Source of the DNA: Pseudomonas chlororaphis subsp. piscium
GTDB lineage: Bacteria > Pseudomonadota > Gammaproteobacteria > Pseudomonadales > Pseudomonadaceae
Reading direction: 5' to 3'
NCBI RefSeq assembly: GCF_003850345.1
Contig: NZ_CP027707.1
Coordinates: 5,642,001-5,706,000, forward strand
Length of the DNA: 64,000 bases
Every line of letters begins with the position of its first letter. Position 1 is the first letter of the stretch. Positions 37,530-45,849 of the stretch are shown here, one piece after another. The translations under genes were made by a program, and so were the position numbers. Below the pieces are notes generated by a model that did not search any database, was not told where the DNA came from, and saw only the letters and a program-made list of their open reading frames with translations.

Positions 37530-37802
37530 TCAAGCGTTGCCGGTCTTGCCGGACGAGCCGAAAGAAGCGAAACGCTTGTTGAAGCCGGCGATCCGCCCTT
37601 CGGACTGGGTCTTGCGCTGCTGGCCGGTGTAGACCGGGTGCGAGGCGCTGGAGACGTCGAGGGCGACATAGGGGTACGTGTTGCCATCGCTGTGGCGCTG
37701 GGTGCGGTCGGTGTCCACGGTGGAACCGATCAGGAAGTACACGTCCGCGGCGGTATCGTGGAACAGCACGGTGCGGTAGGCGGGATGGATATTGGCTTTC
37801 AT
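37530..37802 (-). CDS. rpmE2: 50S ribosomal protein L31 type B (zinc-free paralogue)
   Basis: 90 residues, [20 protein letters not shown]. It lacks the CxxC zinc pairs of ordinary L31, has the type-B insertion ([20 protein letters not shown]) and conserved [12 protein letters not shown] and RFNKRF-like end. Under zinc limitation this paralogue replaces the zinc-bearing L31 and frees zinc. A Zur-like dyad stands 30-50 bases upstream. Single-gene unit. Confidence 0.93.
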   Translation of the reverse strand: MKANIHPAYRTVLFHDTAADVYFLIGSTVDTDRTQRHSDGNTYPYVALDVSSASHPVYTGQQRKTQSEGRIAGFNKRFASFGSSGKTGNA

Positions 37803-37831
37803 GGGAGTCTCCAGGGGATAGCTAAGGTTGC

Positions 37832-37852
37832 AATGCGTTATACAGTAACATT
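37832..37852. promoter_or_regulatory. Zur-like box before rpmE2
   Basis: AATGCGTTATACAGTAACATT; read on the gene's strand it is AATGTTACTGTATAACGCATT, close to the Zur form AATGTTA-N3-TATAACATT with a 2-base insertion in one arm. rpmE2 is a classic Zur target. Confidence 0.6.
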
Positions 37853-38030
37853 ATTCAGCCATGGAAACGAGAACCAGTTGCAATAAGGAAAGCCGTCAAT
37901 CGTCTATCGCCCCTCGGCAACGCCTGGCATCAGGCGTTCACGCTTGCCCACGGCGAGCCCCGGCGCCAGTATGCGCAACAGCAACCGGCCGCTGATCGGG
38001 CGTCGGGGCACTCCGAAAAAGGCAGAATCC

Positions 38031-38831
38031 ATGACCCTCTCGCTGGAAGACATCGCCTGGCACCGCAGCGTCGGCCAACTGATCGACGCCCTCGACCGGC
38101 CGAACTTCTGGACTCTGCTGGTGCGCCAGCTGGAGCAGTACCTGGGCTTCGACAGCTGGGTCGCGCTGCTTTTCAGCAATGAACAGGCGCCGCGGGTGTT
38201 CGCCGAATGCCCGGGGGCGGACGGCAGCCCCGACCAGTTGTTCCAGGACTACCTCAACGGCCTGTACCTGCTCGACCCCTTCTACCTCGCCAGCCGCGAA
38301 CAGCCGGGGACCGGCCTCTATCACCTGGCCGAAGTGGCGCCTGAGGACTTCGAGCGCACCGAGTACTACCAGCGCTACTTTCGCCTGAACCTGGTGGCCG
38401 ACGAGGTCCACTTCAATTGCCAGCTCGACGGCGAACGCACCCTGTGCCTGTCCTTGGGTGCCCGGCAGCGCTTCACTCCGCAGCAACTCGCCCTGCTGTC
38501 GTTGATCCAGCCCTGGGTGGTCAGCCTGCTACGCCAGCGCCTGGCCCATGAGCCGCTGGAACAACCGGACGCCGGCACGCCGAACCCAGGCGGCAACTGG
38601 CGCAATCGTCTGGAAGATTCGCTGCAACGGCTCAAGGGCACGCAATTGACCGCCCGTGAGCTGGAGGTCGGGCACCTGATGCTCAGCGGTTGCTCCAGCA
38701 AGGAGATCGCTCGTAAGCTGCAAATCTCTGCCGAAACCGTGAAAGTCCATAAGAAACACATCTACGGCAAGCTGGGCATCAAGTCCCAGTCCGAGCTGTT
38801 TTCGATTTTTCTCCAGGCGCAGAATGCCTGA
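38031..38831 (+). CDS. LuxR-family transcriptional regulator
   Basis: 266 residues from ATG 38031 with AAGGCAG upstream. N-terminal ~190 residues unlike the acyl-homoserine-lactone domain; C-terminal GerE HTH LTARELEVGHLMLSGCSSKE...SAETVKVHKKHIYGKLGI. An HTH-type solo regulator; targets unknown. The flavoprotein operon begins 129 bases downstream on the same strand and is a candidate target. Confidence 0.85.
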   Translation: MTLSLEDIAWHRSVGQLIDALDRPNFWTLLVRQLEQYLGFDSWVALLFSNEQAPRVFAECPGADGSPDQLFQDYLNGLYLLDPFYLASREQPGTGLYHLAEVAPEDFERTEYYQRYFRLNLVADEVHFNCQLDGERTLCLSLGARQRFTPQQLALLSLIQPWVVSLLRQRLAHEPLEQPDAGTPNPGGNWRNRLEDSLQRLKGTQLTARELEVGHLMLSGCSSKEIARKLQISAETVKVHKKHIYGKLGIKSQSELFSIFLQAQNA

Positions 38832-38960
38832 TGCCTGAAGCTGTGGTGTACGCACACCTGCTGCGCCACGGCCGCTCTCTACAACAACAAGATCGTTGGC
38901 CACACAAGAAGAATGAGTACCCAAAAACGAAATCTATAGAGTCCGAACCAAGGAAACCGT

Positions 38961-40580
38961 ATGAGCCTGTCCCTCCTGAGCCGCTACGCCTTCTTTGCTG
39001 CCTGCGTGATTTTCACCCTCGCCAGCTTGCCCTTTCTCGAACATGACTGGCTCTGGCCAATCACCCTGGTAACCGCCCTGCTCAGCCTGCTGGGCATTTT
39101 CGACCTGCTGCAAAGCCCCCACGCGGTGCGCCGCAACTACCCGATCCTGGGCAATATCCGCTACCTGGTGGAAGGCATCCGCCCGGAAATCCGCCAGTAC
39201 CTGCTGGAGTCCGACAGCGAGGCCCTGCCCTTCTCCCGGGCCCAGCGCTCGCTGGTCTATTCCCGGGCCAAGAACGAAAGCGCCGACAAGCCGTTCGGCA
39301 CCCTGATCGACGTCTACCAGTCGGGTTTCGAATTCATCGGCCACTCCATGCGCCCGGCGCCCCTGAGCGACCCGAGCACCTTCCGCGTCACGGTCGGCGG
39401 CCCGCAGTGCAAGCAACCCTACTCGGCCTCGGTGTTCAACATCTCGGCCATGAGCTTCGGCTCCCTCAGCGCCAACGCCATCCGCGCCCTCAACCAGGGC
39501 GCCAAGCTCGGCAACTTCGCCCATGACACCGGCGAAGGCAGCATCAGCCCTTATCACCGGGAAAACGGTGGCGACCTGACCTGGGAACTGGGTAGCGGCT
39601 ACTTCGGTTGCCGTACCAGCGACGGCCATTTCGACCCGGAGCGTTTTGCCCAGCAGGCGCAGAACCCGCAGGTGCGGATGATCGAAATCAAGGTGAGCCA
39701 GGGCGCCAAGCCCGGCCACGGCGGCATCCTGCCCAAGCACAAGGTGACCCAGGAAATCGCCGACACCCGTGGCGTGCGCATGGGCGAGGACTGCATCTCG
39801 CCATCGAGCCACAGCGCCTTTTCCACGCCGATCGAAATGATGCATTTCATCCAGCAGCTGCGTGAGCTGTCCGGCGGCAAGCCCGTGGGCTTCAAGTTCT
39901 GCCTCGGCCACCCGTGGGAGTTCATGGGCATCGCCAAGGCCATGCTGGAAACCGGCATCCTCCCCGACTTCATCGTGGTCGACGGCAAGGAAGGCGGCAC
40001 CGGCGCGGCACCGGTGGAATTCACCGACCACATCGGCGCGCCGATGCGCGAAGGCCTGCTGTTCGTGCACAACACCCTGGTGGGCCTGAACCTGCGCGAC
40101 AAGATCAAGCTCGGCGCCAGCGGCAAGATCGTCAGCGCCTTCGACATCGCCAGCGTGCTGGCCATCGGCGCCGACTGGGCCAACTCGGCGCGTGGCTTCA
40201 TGTTCGCCATCGGTTGCATCCAGTCGCAAAGCTGCCACACCAACAAATGCCCGACTGGCGTCGCCACCCAGGACAACCTGCGCCAGCGGGCGCTGGTGGT
40301 GCCGGACAAGGCGCAACGGGTGTTCAGCTTCCACCGCAACACCCTCAAGGCCCTGGCGGAAATGCTCGCCGCCGCAGGCCTGCAACACCCGTCGCAACTG
40401 GAAGCCAGGCACCTGGTGCGACGCATGTCGGCCACCGAGATCAAGCTGTTCTCGCAGTTGCATGTGTTCCTCAAGCCCGGCGAACTGCTCACCGGCGCGG
40501 TCACCGGCGAGTTCTATTCGCGCATGTGGCAACTGGCGCGCGCCGACAGCTTCGAGCCGAACAACGAAGCCGCGGCCTGA
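38961..40580 (+). CDS. glutamate-synthase-like FMN-binding membrane protein
   Basis: 539 residues. Two hydrophobic segments at the N-terminus (about 8-25 and 30-48) then a full GltB-type FMN/central barrel: SVFNISAMSFGSLS, DTGEGSISPYH, GAKPGHGGILP, DGKEGGTGAAP, and the Cys-rich SQSCHTNKCPTGVATQD. It lacks the glutaminase domain, so it is not classical glutamate synthase; the family may oxidoreduce other substrates at the membrane. Confidence 0.88.
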   Translation: MSLSLLSRYAFFAACVIFTLASLPFLEHDWLWPITLVTALLSLLGIFDLLQSPHAVRRNYPILGNIRYLVEGIRPEIRQYLLESDSEALPFSRAQRSLVYSRAKNESADKPFGTLIDVYQSGFEFIGHSMRPAPLSDPSTFRVTVGGPQCKQPYSASVFNISAMSFGSLSANAIRALNQGAKLGNFAHDTGEGSISPYHRENGGDLTWELGSGYFGCRTSDGHFDPERFAQQAQNPQVRMIEIKVSQGAKPGHGGILPKHKVTQEIADTRGVRMGEDCISPSSHSAFSTPIEMMHFIQQLRELSGGKPVGFKFCLGHPWEFMGIAKAMLETGILPDFIVVDGKEGGTGAAPVEFTDHIGAPMREGLLFVHNTLVGLNLRDKIKLGASGKIVSAFDIASVLAIGADWANSARGFMFAIGCIQSQSCHTNKCPTGVATQDNLRQRALVVPDKAQRVFSFHRNTLKALAEMLAAAGLQHPSQLEARHLVRRMSATEIKLFSQLHVFLKPGELLTGAVTGEFYSRMWQLARADSFEPNNEAAA

Positions 40581-40649
40581 CCAGCCACTCCCGACGCCCC
40601 GCCCTTGCGGTGGGGGCGTTATTCATCGATAGGCAAAGGACGCAAATCC

Positions 40650-40934
40650 GTGCTCAAAGTCATCGCCGAAGACTTCATCAAACCCGAACACCTCGACACC
40701 GTGCGCCCCTGGTACGCCGAACTGGTGGAGAAGACCCGCCAGGAGCCGGACTGCATCGCCTACGACCTGTTCGTCGACCAGCAAGACCCGGGGCACTTCA
40801 TCTTTATCGAGCAATGGCCAGACCGCGCAGCGCTCAAGGCCCATTGCCAGACCGAGCACTTCACCCGCCTGGTGCCGCAGATCAACGCCTTCCAGGCCAA
40901 GGAATGCCGTGTGCTGCTGATGGACGAATTCTGA
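40650..40934 (+). CDS. putative quinol monooxygenase (ABM domain)
   Basis: 94 residues from GTG 40650 with AAAGGA 9 bases upstream. Antibiotic-biosynthesis-monooxygenase fold: RPWYAELVEKTRQEPDCIAY, FIFIEQWPDRAALKAHCQTE and the HF pair near residue 67 match YgiN-type proteins. Dimeric cofactor-free enzymes acting on quinols or similar. 70 bases after the flavoprotein gene and likely co-transcribed with it. Confidence 0.82.
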   Translation: MLKVIAEDFIKPEHLDTVRPWYAELVEKTRQEPDCIAYDLFVDQQDPGHFIFIEQWPDRAALKAHCQTEHFTRLVPQINAFQAKECRVLLMDEF

Positions 40935-41007
40935 AAAAACGCCCCCACGATGCTTGACCGGACCACCGAAAGCAGACCGCTGCACCACTGACTTTTGGGA
41001 GTTCCAC

Positions 41008-41304
41008 ATGCCATTGCTGTCATTCGATTCGCTGTCCAGCCAGTTGCCCGCTAGCTGGAAGTCCTCCGTGGTGGGCCAGGTCGGGCCGGCGCGCATCAAG
41101 GTGCTGCGCATGGACCAACAGGCCCACGCCGAAGAAAGCCACGACTACAACGAAGCCCTGCTGGTGACCCATGGCTGCCTGCGCCTGGGCATTGCCGGCA
41201 GTGAGGTGAGGGTGAACGCGGGCCAGATGTACCTGGTCGAAGCCGGGCTGGTTCATGCGGTGCTGCCCGGTAGCCACGGCACCCTGGTGATCATCGATGT
41301 CTAG
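41008..41304 (+). CDS. small cupin-domain protein
   Basis: 98 residues from ATG 41008 (GGGAG upstream). Single cupin: EESHDYNEALLVTHGCLRLG and VNAGQMYLVEAGLVHAVLPG correspond to the two cupin motifs, with His residues at positions expected for a metal. Function unknown; third gene of the small cluster 38961-41304 and convergent with the gtr genes. Confidence 0.82.
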   Translation: MPLLSFDSLSSQLPASWKSSVVGQVGPARIKVLRMDQQAHAEESHDYNEALLVTHGCLRLGIAGSEVRVNAGQMYLVEAGLVHAVLPGSHGTLVIIDV

Positions 41305-41319
41305 CCGGACCGCCGGCCC

Positions 41320-42828
41320 TCACCAGTGCAGCGTCTTGATCGGCGCCGGCTCCTTCATGACGATAAAACCGTAGTCCCCCAGCAGGTAGATCCGGTAGTA
41401 GCGGCTGTCCACCAGCGGTGGATAGCCCTGGTAACCGACCAGGGTCGCATTGCGCCGCCCCCTTTCCGCGACCACGTTGGTAATGCCCACCTTGGGCAGG
41501 TTCTCCGCCAGCATGAAGAAGTCGATGTTCAGCAGGTAGTGCAGCACCGGCATCTGCTTGAACGAGCCTGCGGCCGCCAGCAGCCAGTGATCGGAATAGG
41601 TCACCGACATATAGATGCGCTTGGCCTCGCGCAACTGCTGGTGGCTGGTGATGTCGCGTTCAAGGCTCCACAGTGCGCTGGCCACCAGGGTTTTCTGCAC
41701 CGTCAGCACCCGGCCATAGGCGAACGACAGCGACAGCATCGCCAGCAGCGGCACTATCAGCAGCAGCGACAAGCGCTCATGGAGTGTCGCCAACGCCAGG
41801 TGGCTCAGATAGAACAGCAACACCAACAGCAGCGCGAAGCCCATCAAGGTTCGGGCGCCTTCATTGAAGTCGCGGAAAAACAGCGCGATCCCCGACACCA
41901 GCACGACCACCAGCAGCAATGTCAGCAGGCAGACCAGGGCCATCACGAGCTTTTTCAGGCCGCTGTCCGGCCGCTTGAACAGGTTCAGTCCCAACCGCAC
42001 GCAACCGGCGAGGGCGCACAGCGCCAGCACGGCGAACACCCAGGCGAACCCGCCGTGAAACAGCAGCACGACTTTTTCCAGCACCCGACCGATGTTGACC
42101 TGCAGTTGCAGCAAGGGCTGCGCCGACCAGTTCAGCAGCAAGGTGCGGGTCTGCTCCATGAAGGGATAGGCGGTGATGCAATAGATCATCCAGCCCAGGG
42201 CTGCCTGGGCGATCTTCCAGCCGATCATTTCCCACCAGCGCGGCCAGGCAGTCTTGTCATTGGCGCCGCGGATCACCTCCAGGCAGCACAGGCCCAGGAA
42301 CACATTGATGCTGATCTGATACAGCCCGATGGCCAGCGCGACCAGCAAGGCCGGCACCAGCCACTGCAGCACGCGGTACGGGTTGCGATAGGTGATGGCG
42401 TAGATCACCGCCACCAGGCTCAAGGCCATGGCCGGGCCGTCGTATTGATACGACAGATTCTGCAGAAAGAAGGGGTTGTACCAGAGCGGTAACAGCACCA
42501 GGCAGCAGGCTGCCGTCGGCTGCGGGTAGTAATGGAAGGTCAAGCTGCTCAGTGCCGCGGCCATGGCGACCGTGGCGATCAACAGCGGCAAGGGAAAGAT
42601 GTTCGGCGCAGCGCCGCTGAAGGTCAGGGCGTTGTAGAACAGCTCGGCAAACAGCCGCCCCTGCTCCGTCCAGGCGGTACCGGCCGACAACGAACGCCAG
42701 TTGTCATCGATATAGGGAAAGTCCGCGAGGATCAGCGGCAGCACATACAACAAGGTGGCGAACAGAAAAAACAGCCAGACCTGGCGGCGCCCGAGTTCCC
42801 CACTGAACAAGCTGCCCATTCTGCCCAT
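41320..42828 (-). CDS. GtrII-like membrane glucosyltransferase
   Basis: 502 residues, about ten hydrophobic segments, with a conserved acidic stretch in the first loop (ADFPYIDDNWRSLS). Resembles Glucos_trans_II (GtrII) enzymes that move glucose from undecaprenyl-phosphate-glucose to O-antigen in the periplasm. Last gene of a gtrA-gtrB-gtr(X) set; this serotype-specific member is usually the most variable. The start at 42819 is equally possible. Confidence 0.82.
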   Translation of the reverse strand: MGRMGSLFSGELGRRQVWLFFLFATLLYVLPLILADFPYIDDNWRSLSAGTAWTEQGRLFAELFYNALTFSGAAPNIFPLPLLIATVAMAAALSSLTFHYYPQPTAACCLVLLPLWYNPFFLQNLSYQYDGPAMALSLVAVIYAITYRNPYRVLQWLVPALLVALAIGLYQISINVFLGLCCLEVIRGANDKTAWPRWWEMIGWKIAQAALGWMIYCITAYPFMEQTRTLLLNWSAQPLLQLQVNIGRVLEKVVLLFHGGFAWVFAVLALCALAGCVRLGLNLFKRPDSGLKKLVMALVCLLTLLLVVVLVSGIALFFRDFNEGARTLMGFALLLVLLFYLSHLALATLHERLSLLLIVPLLAMLSLSFAYGRVLTVQKTLVASALWSLERDITSHQQLREAKRIYMSVTYSDHWLLAAAGSFKQMPVLHYLLNIDFFMLAENLPKVGITNVVAERGRRNATLVGYQGYPPLVDSRYYRIYLLGDYGFIVMKEPAPIKTLHW

Positions 42829-42829
42829 G

Positions 42830-43771
42830 CTAGAGCCCCAGGCGGTCTTTGCCGCCGATGACGTCCTTGATCACATAACGCGGCCGATGCTTGGCTTCGA
42901 TATAGATACGGCCGACGTACTCGCCAAGGATGCCGATGCCGATCAACTGCACACCGCCGAGAAACAGAATGGCGGTCATCAACGAAGGGTAGCCGGGCAC
43001 GCTGTTGCCGAAGAAAATCTTGTCCAGGACCATGTACACCGCGTAGAGCACGGCGAAAATCGAGATGCCGCCACCGACGTAGGTCCACAACCGCAACGGT
43101 ACGGTGCTGAACGACGTGATGCCTTCCAGCGCCAGGTTCCACAGCTTCCAGCCATTGAACTTGCTGTTGCCCGCCACCCGCCCGGCGCGCTCGTACTCCA
43201 CCACCACCGTGGTGAAGCCGGCCCACGACAGCACGCCCTTCATGAACAGCTGATGCTCGGGCAGGGTGCGAATCACATCGACCACCTTGCGATCCATGAG
43301 CCGGAAGTCACCGACGTTTTCCTCGATCCGGGTGTAGGCGATACGGTTCAGCAGGTGGTAGAACAGCGCCGCGCTGCAGCGCCTCAGGTAACTGTCGGCG
43401 GCGCGCCCGCGGCGTTTGGCGAGGACCACATCGGCGCCCTTCTGCCATTCCTCGATCAGCCGCGGGATGACGCTGATCGGGTCCTGCAGGTCGACGTCCA
43501 TGGGAATCACTGCGTCGCCGCTGGCGTGTTCCAGCCCGGCGAACAACGCCGGCTCCTTGCCGAAATTGCGCGAGAAGTTGATCAGCAGCACCTGTTCGTC
43601 CACCTGCGCCAGGGCCTTGACCTCCTCGGCCGTGCGGTCGGAACTGCCGTCGTTGATAAACACGATCTCGACTTCGCCCTGCTCGAAGCGCAACTCGCGA
43701 CGCACCGCCTGGTAAAACAGGCCGATGGCTTGCTCTTCATTGAAGACCGGAACGATCAGCGAGATCTTCAT
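42830..43771 (-). CDS. gtrB: bactoprenol glucosyltransferase
   Basis: 313 residues. N-terminal GT2 domain ([31 protein letters not shown]) and two C-terminal membrane segments, as in GtrB/DPM1-type enzymes. Transfers glucose from UDP-glucose to undecaprenyl phosphate. Start overlaps the gtrA stop; one base separates it from the GtrII-like gene. Confidence 0.92.
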   Translation of the reverse strand: MKISLIVPVFNEEQAIGLFYQAVRRELRFEQGEVEIVFINDGSSDRTAEEVKALAQVDEQVLLINFSRNFGKEPALFAGLEHASGDAVIPMDVDLQDPISVIPRLIEEWQKGADVVLAKRRGRAADSYLRRCSAALFYHLLNRIAYTRIEENVGDFRLMDRKVVDVIRTLPEHQLFMKGVLSWAGFTTVVVEYERAGRVAGNSKFNGWKLWNLALEGITSFSTVPLRLWTYVGGGISIFAVLYAVYMVLDKIFFGNSVPGYPSLMTAILFLGGVQLIGIGILGEYVGRIYIEAKHRPRYVIKDVIGGKDRLGL

Positions 43772-44142
43772 GGCTCACACTCGCGAAACACCAGGTACTT
43801 GGCGAACAGAAACCCCGCCACCAGGCTCAGGGCGGAAAACACCAGCACCGTCAGCAAGCCGGGCAGCCGCCACAGATCCCCGGCATGCCCGACGCCCAGG
43901 CTCAGCGCGCCCATGCCGCCCAGAAACAGCAGATAGCCGCCGACCGACCTCCTGGCGGCGAAGGTGAAACGCGCATTCATATAGAAAGAAAACGACGCCG
44001 CGACGCAAAAGGCCGCCAGGTTGCTGAGCGCCTGGCTGAGGCCCACCACCAGGCTCAGCAAGAAGAACACCAGCCAGTGGATAAAGGTGTTGGCGATGCC
44101 GATCACCGTGTATCTGGAGATTCCCTTCCATAAGAGTCTCAT
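43768..44142 (-). CDS. gtrA: GtrA-like flippase
   Basis: 124 residues from ATG 44142 (GGGAG 8 bases upstream). Four hydrophobic segments; [15 protein letters not shown] and [14 protein letters not shown] [16 protein letters not shown] are typical of GtrA. Flips undecaprenyl-phosphate-glucose across the inner membrane. First gene of the gtr operon. Confidence 0.88.
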   Translation of the reverse strand: MRLLWKGISRYTVIGIANTFIHWLVFFLLSLVVGLSQALSNLAAFCVAASFSFYMNARFTFAARRSVGGYLLFLGGMGALSLGVGHAGDLWRLPGLLTVLVFSALSLVAGFLFAKYLVFRECEP

Positions 44143-44513
44143 GGGTGACACTCCCGCGTTGGAACGTTGCTCAACTTGTATGGCAGGTTTTTATGCCCAT
44201 CGATCGGCGAAATTGCTGATCCCGTGGTCTTTCAGACGTGCGGCATCCAAGCCGGCCCGCATGGGCCGTTGTCGTGCAAGCCCTCCTCCCAGGCCATCCA
44301 TAGCAGACGGCTTGCCGCCAACGATTTGCATTAATGCATAATTTTATTTGCACAAATGCATACTGCAACTAAGGTTATCCCTGAGCCCGACCAGAGCAGG
44401 CCATCGAGGATGGTGAACCCTACAAGCCGGTCACGGGCTTTCGAAAAACGCTTTATCGCAGCACGCAACAACGACACAAGCTGGACGCTTGTTTTCACTC
44501 ATGGAGGATGAAA
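44143..44513. other. AT-rich divergent region between gtrA and the C70 peptidase gene
   Basis: 371 bases holding two divergent promoters. The stretch 44320-44370 is clearly AT-rich for this genome, with TGCATTAATGCA (44327-44338), a perfect 12-base dyad, and ATTTGCACAAAT just after it. Composition suggests acquired DNA or a strongly silenced promoter. Confidence 0.6.
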
Positions 44514-45110
44514 ATGTTAACCCTTGAAGACACACCATTCACCCGTACAGGTCCTGCCGAGGCACTGCCACAGTGCCTGGTCGGCACCCTGCTCAATGCC
44601 GGACTGAGCGAAGTCGACGACCGCGCGGAACACGCCGCCCTGGCCGCCAGCCTCAACTTCAGCATTCAGCAGCAAACCCAGACCAACTGGTGCTGGGCCG
44701 CGCTGTCGGCCTCGGTCGGCAACTATTACCGCACCGGTTCCTGGACTCAATGCGGGGTCGCCAACACGGAACTGGGCCGCAATTCCTGCTGCAACCAGCC
44801 GGGGCCGTGCAACGTGTACGGCTACCTGGACTCGGCCCTGCAAACCACCCGCAGCTTTGGTGGCATGAGCCAGGGTTCGATCCAACTGTCGGCCATCGAC
44901 AACCAGATCAACATGGGGCGCCCCGTTGGCCTGCGCTGTGCCTGGTTTGGCGGCGGCGCGCACTTTCTGGCGATCTATGGCACCAACGGCAGCTACCTGC
45001 TGATTGCGGACTCCATCTACGGTTATTCGACCCGTGCCCTGAACAGCTTCCCCCGCTCGTACAACGGCGGCGGCAACTGGACCCACACTTACTTCACCCG
45101 GAAAAACTAA
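44514..45110 (+). CDS. AvrRpt2-like papain-fold cysteine protease (C70 type)
   Basis: 198 residues; ATG 44514 chosen because GGAGG at 44503-44507 leaves six bases to it, while ATG 44508 abuts the RBS. Catalytic Cys 60 in QTNWCWAALSAS, His 150 in GGGAHFLAIYG and Asp 166 in LLIADSIYG; the Cys-His and His-Asp spacings are close to those of AvrRpt2. About 50 residues precede the protease core, without a signal peptide. Family members include effectors injected into host cells and others of unknown role. Paired with an unknown gene 10 bases downstream. Confidence 0.75.
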   Translation: MLTLEDTPFTRTGPAEALPQCLVGTLLNAGLSEVDDRAEHAALAASLNFSIQQQTQTNWCWAALSASVGNYYRTGSWTQCGVANTELGRNSCCNQPGPCNVYGYLDSALQTTRSFGGMSQGSIQLSAIDNQINMGRPVGLRCAWFGGGAHFLAIYGTNGSYLLIADSIYGYSTRALNSFPRSYNGGGNWTHTYFTRKN

Positions 45111-45120
45111 GGAGGGCAGC

Positions 45121-45720
45121 ATGCAACTGACTTATCCCAAGGCACCCGCCAACGGCGCTCAGGTACTGCGCCCGGCTCTCCAGGCCGCCCTGCAGAGCAA
45201 AGGCTTCGGCGTCAACCGCCAGATCGCCCAGGCCACGGCCAGCAAAGTGAGCCTGTCCGAGCCCTACCGTGGCTACTCGCTGAGCCTGGAAGACCTGGCC
45301 CAAGGCAAAGGCCTGCAACAGGCCGCGCTGGGGGACTGGCATTACCTGGTGTTCAGCGACGGGGGGTCGATTGCCGACGCTCAACTGGCAGAAGTCGCTG
45401 GCCAGGTCGAGTTCTCGTCCCTGAACCACGGCGCCATGGCGTCGGCCACGGTCAATGCGCTGAACCTGGCGGAAAAGGCGCCGCACCTCAAAGGCCGAAC
45501 CTTTGAACTGCGAGTGTTGTTCGTCTCGGCGCTGCAGGTGGTGGCGATCTGGCTGCACGCCAGCGATGAAGACGTGCTGATCCCGATCGAACCGACGCCC
45601 AAGCGCCTGGCGAGCACCAAGCTGTACAGCGAGGCCGCGTTGCTGGCCCTGCTGGCGCCCGCCGCCCAGCAAGCGAAAGCGGCGTTCGACGCGGACACCA
45701 CGGGGCTGTTGGGGGGCTGA
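45121..45720 (+). CDS. unknown protein paired with the C70 peptidase
   Basis: 199 residues, perfect AAGGAGG RBS 6 bases before ATG 45121. No signal peptide, no membrane segment, no Cys; a mix of helix and strand with conserved-looking QVVAIWLHASDEDVLIPIEP and an Ala-rich end. I do not recognise the family. Its place ten bases after the peptidase suggests a partner: substrate, inhibitor/immunity protein, or chaperone. Confidence 0.7.
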   Translation: MQLTYPKAPANGAQVLRPALQAALQSKGFGVNRQIAQATASKVSLSEPYRGYSLSLEDLAQGKGLQQAALGDWHYLVFSDGGSIADAQLAEVAGQVEFSSLNHGAMASATVNALNLAEKAPHLKGRTFELRVLFVSALQVVAIWLHASDEDVLIPIEPTPKRLASTKLYSEAALLALLAPAAQQAKAAFDADTTGLLGG

Positions 45721-45798
45721 CCGCGCACCGGCGATCGGGCTGCGGTGAACGGGGGGTTGCAACACTAAAACCTGGAACCGCAGAAAGATCGCCCGCAT

Positions 45799-45831
45799 AA
45801 AAAAGCCCCGGTCACTGACCGGGGCTTTTTG
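45799..45831. terminator. bidirectional terminator
   Basis: AAAAAGCCCCGGTCA, CT, GACCGGGGCTTTTT: a strong GC stem with A-run on one side and T-run on the other, serving the plus-strand pair and the minus-strand permease. Confidence 0.9.
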
Positions 45832-45849
45832 TTTTATCGCCTGCAGTGG

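Noticed and set aside
38934..40532. 532-codon minus-strand frame opposite the flavoprotein gene
   Set aside because: Shadow of the GltB-like gene; His/Ala/Val-rich with no motifs.
44514..45720. Calling the pair a type III effector and its chaperone
   Set aside because: No hrp-type promoter or secretion genes are visible in the window; only family resemblance supports it.
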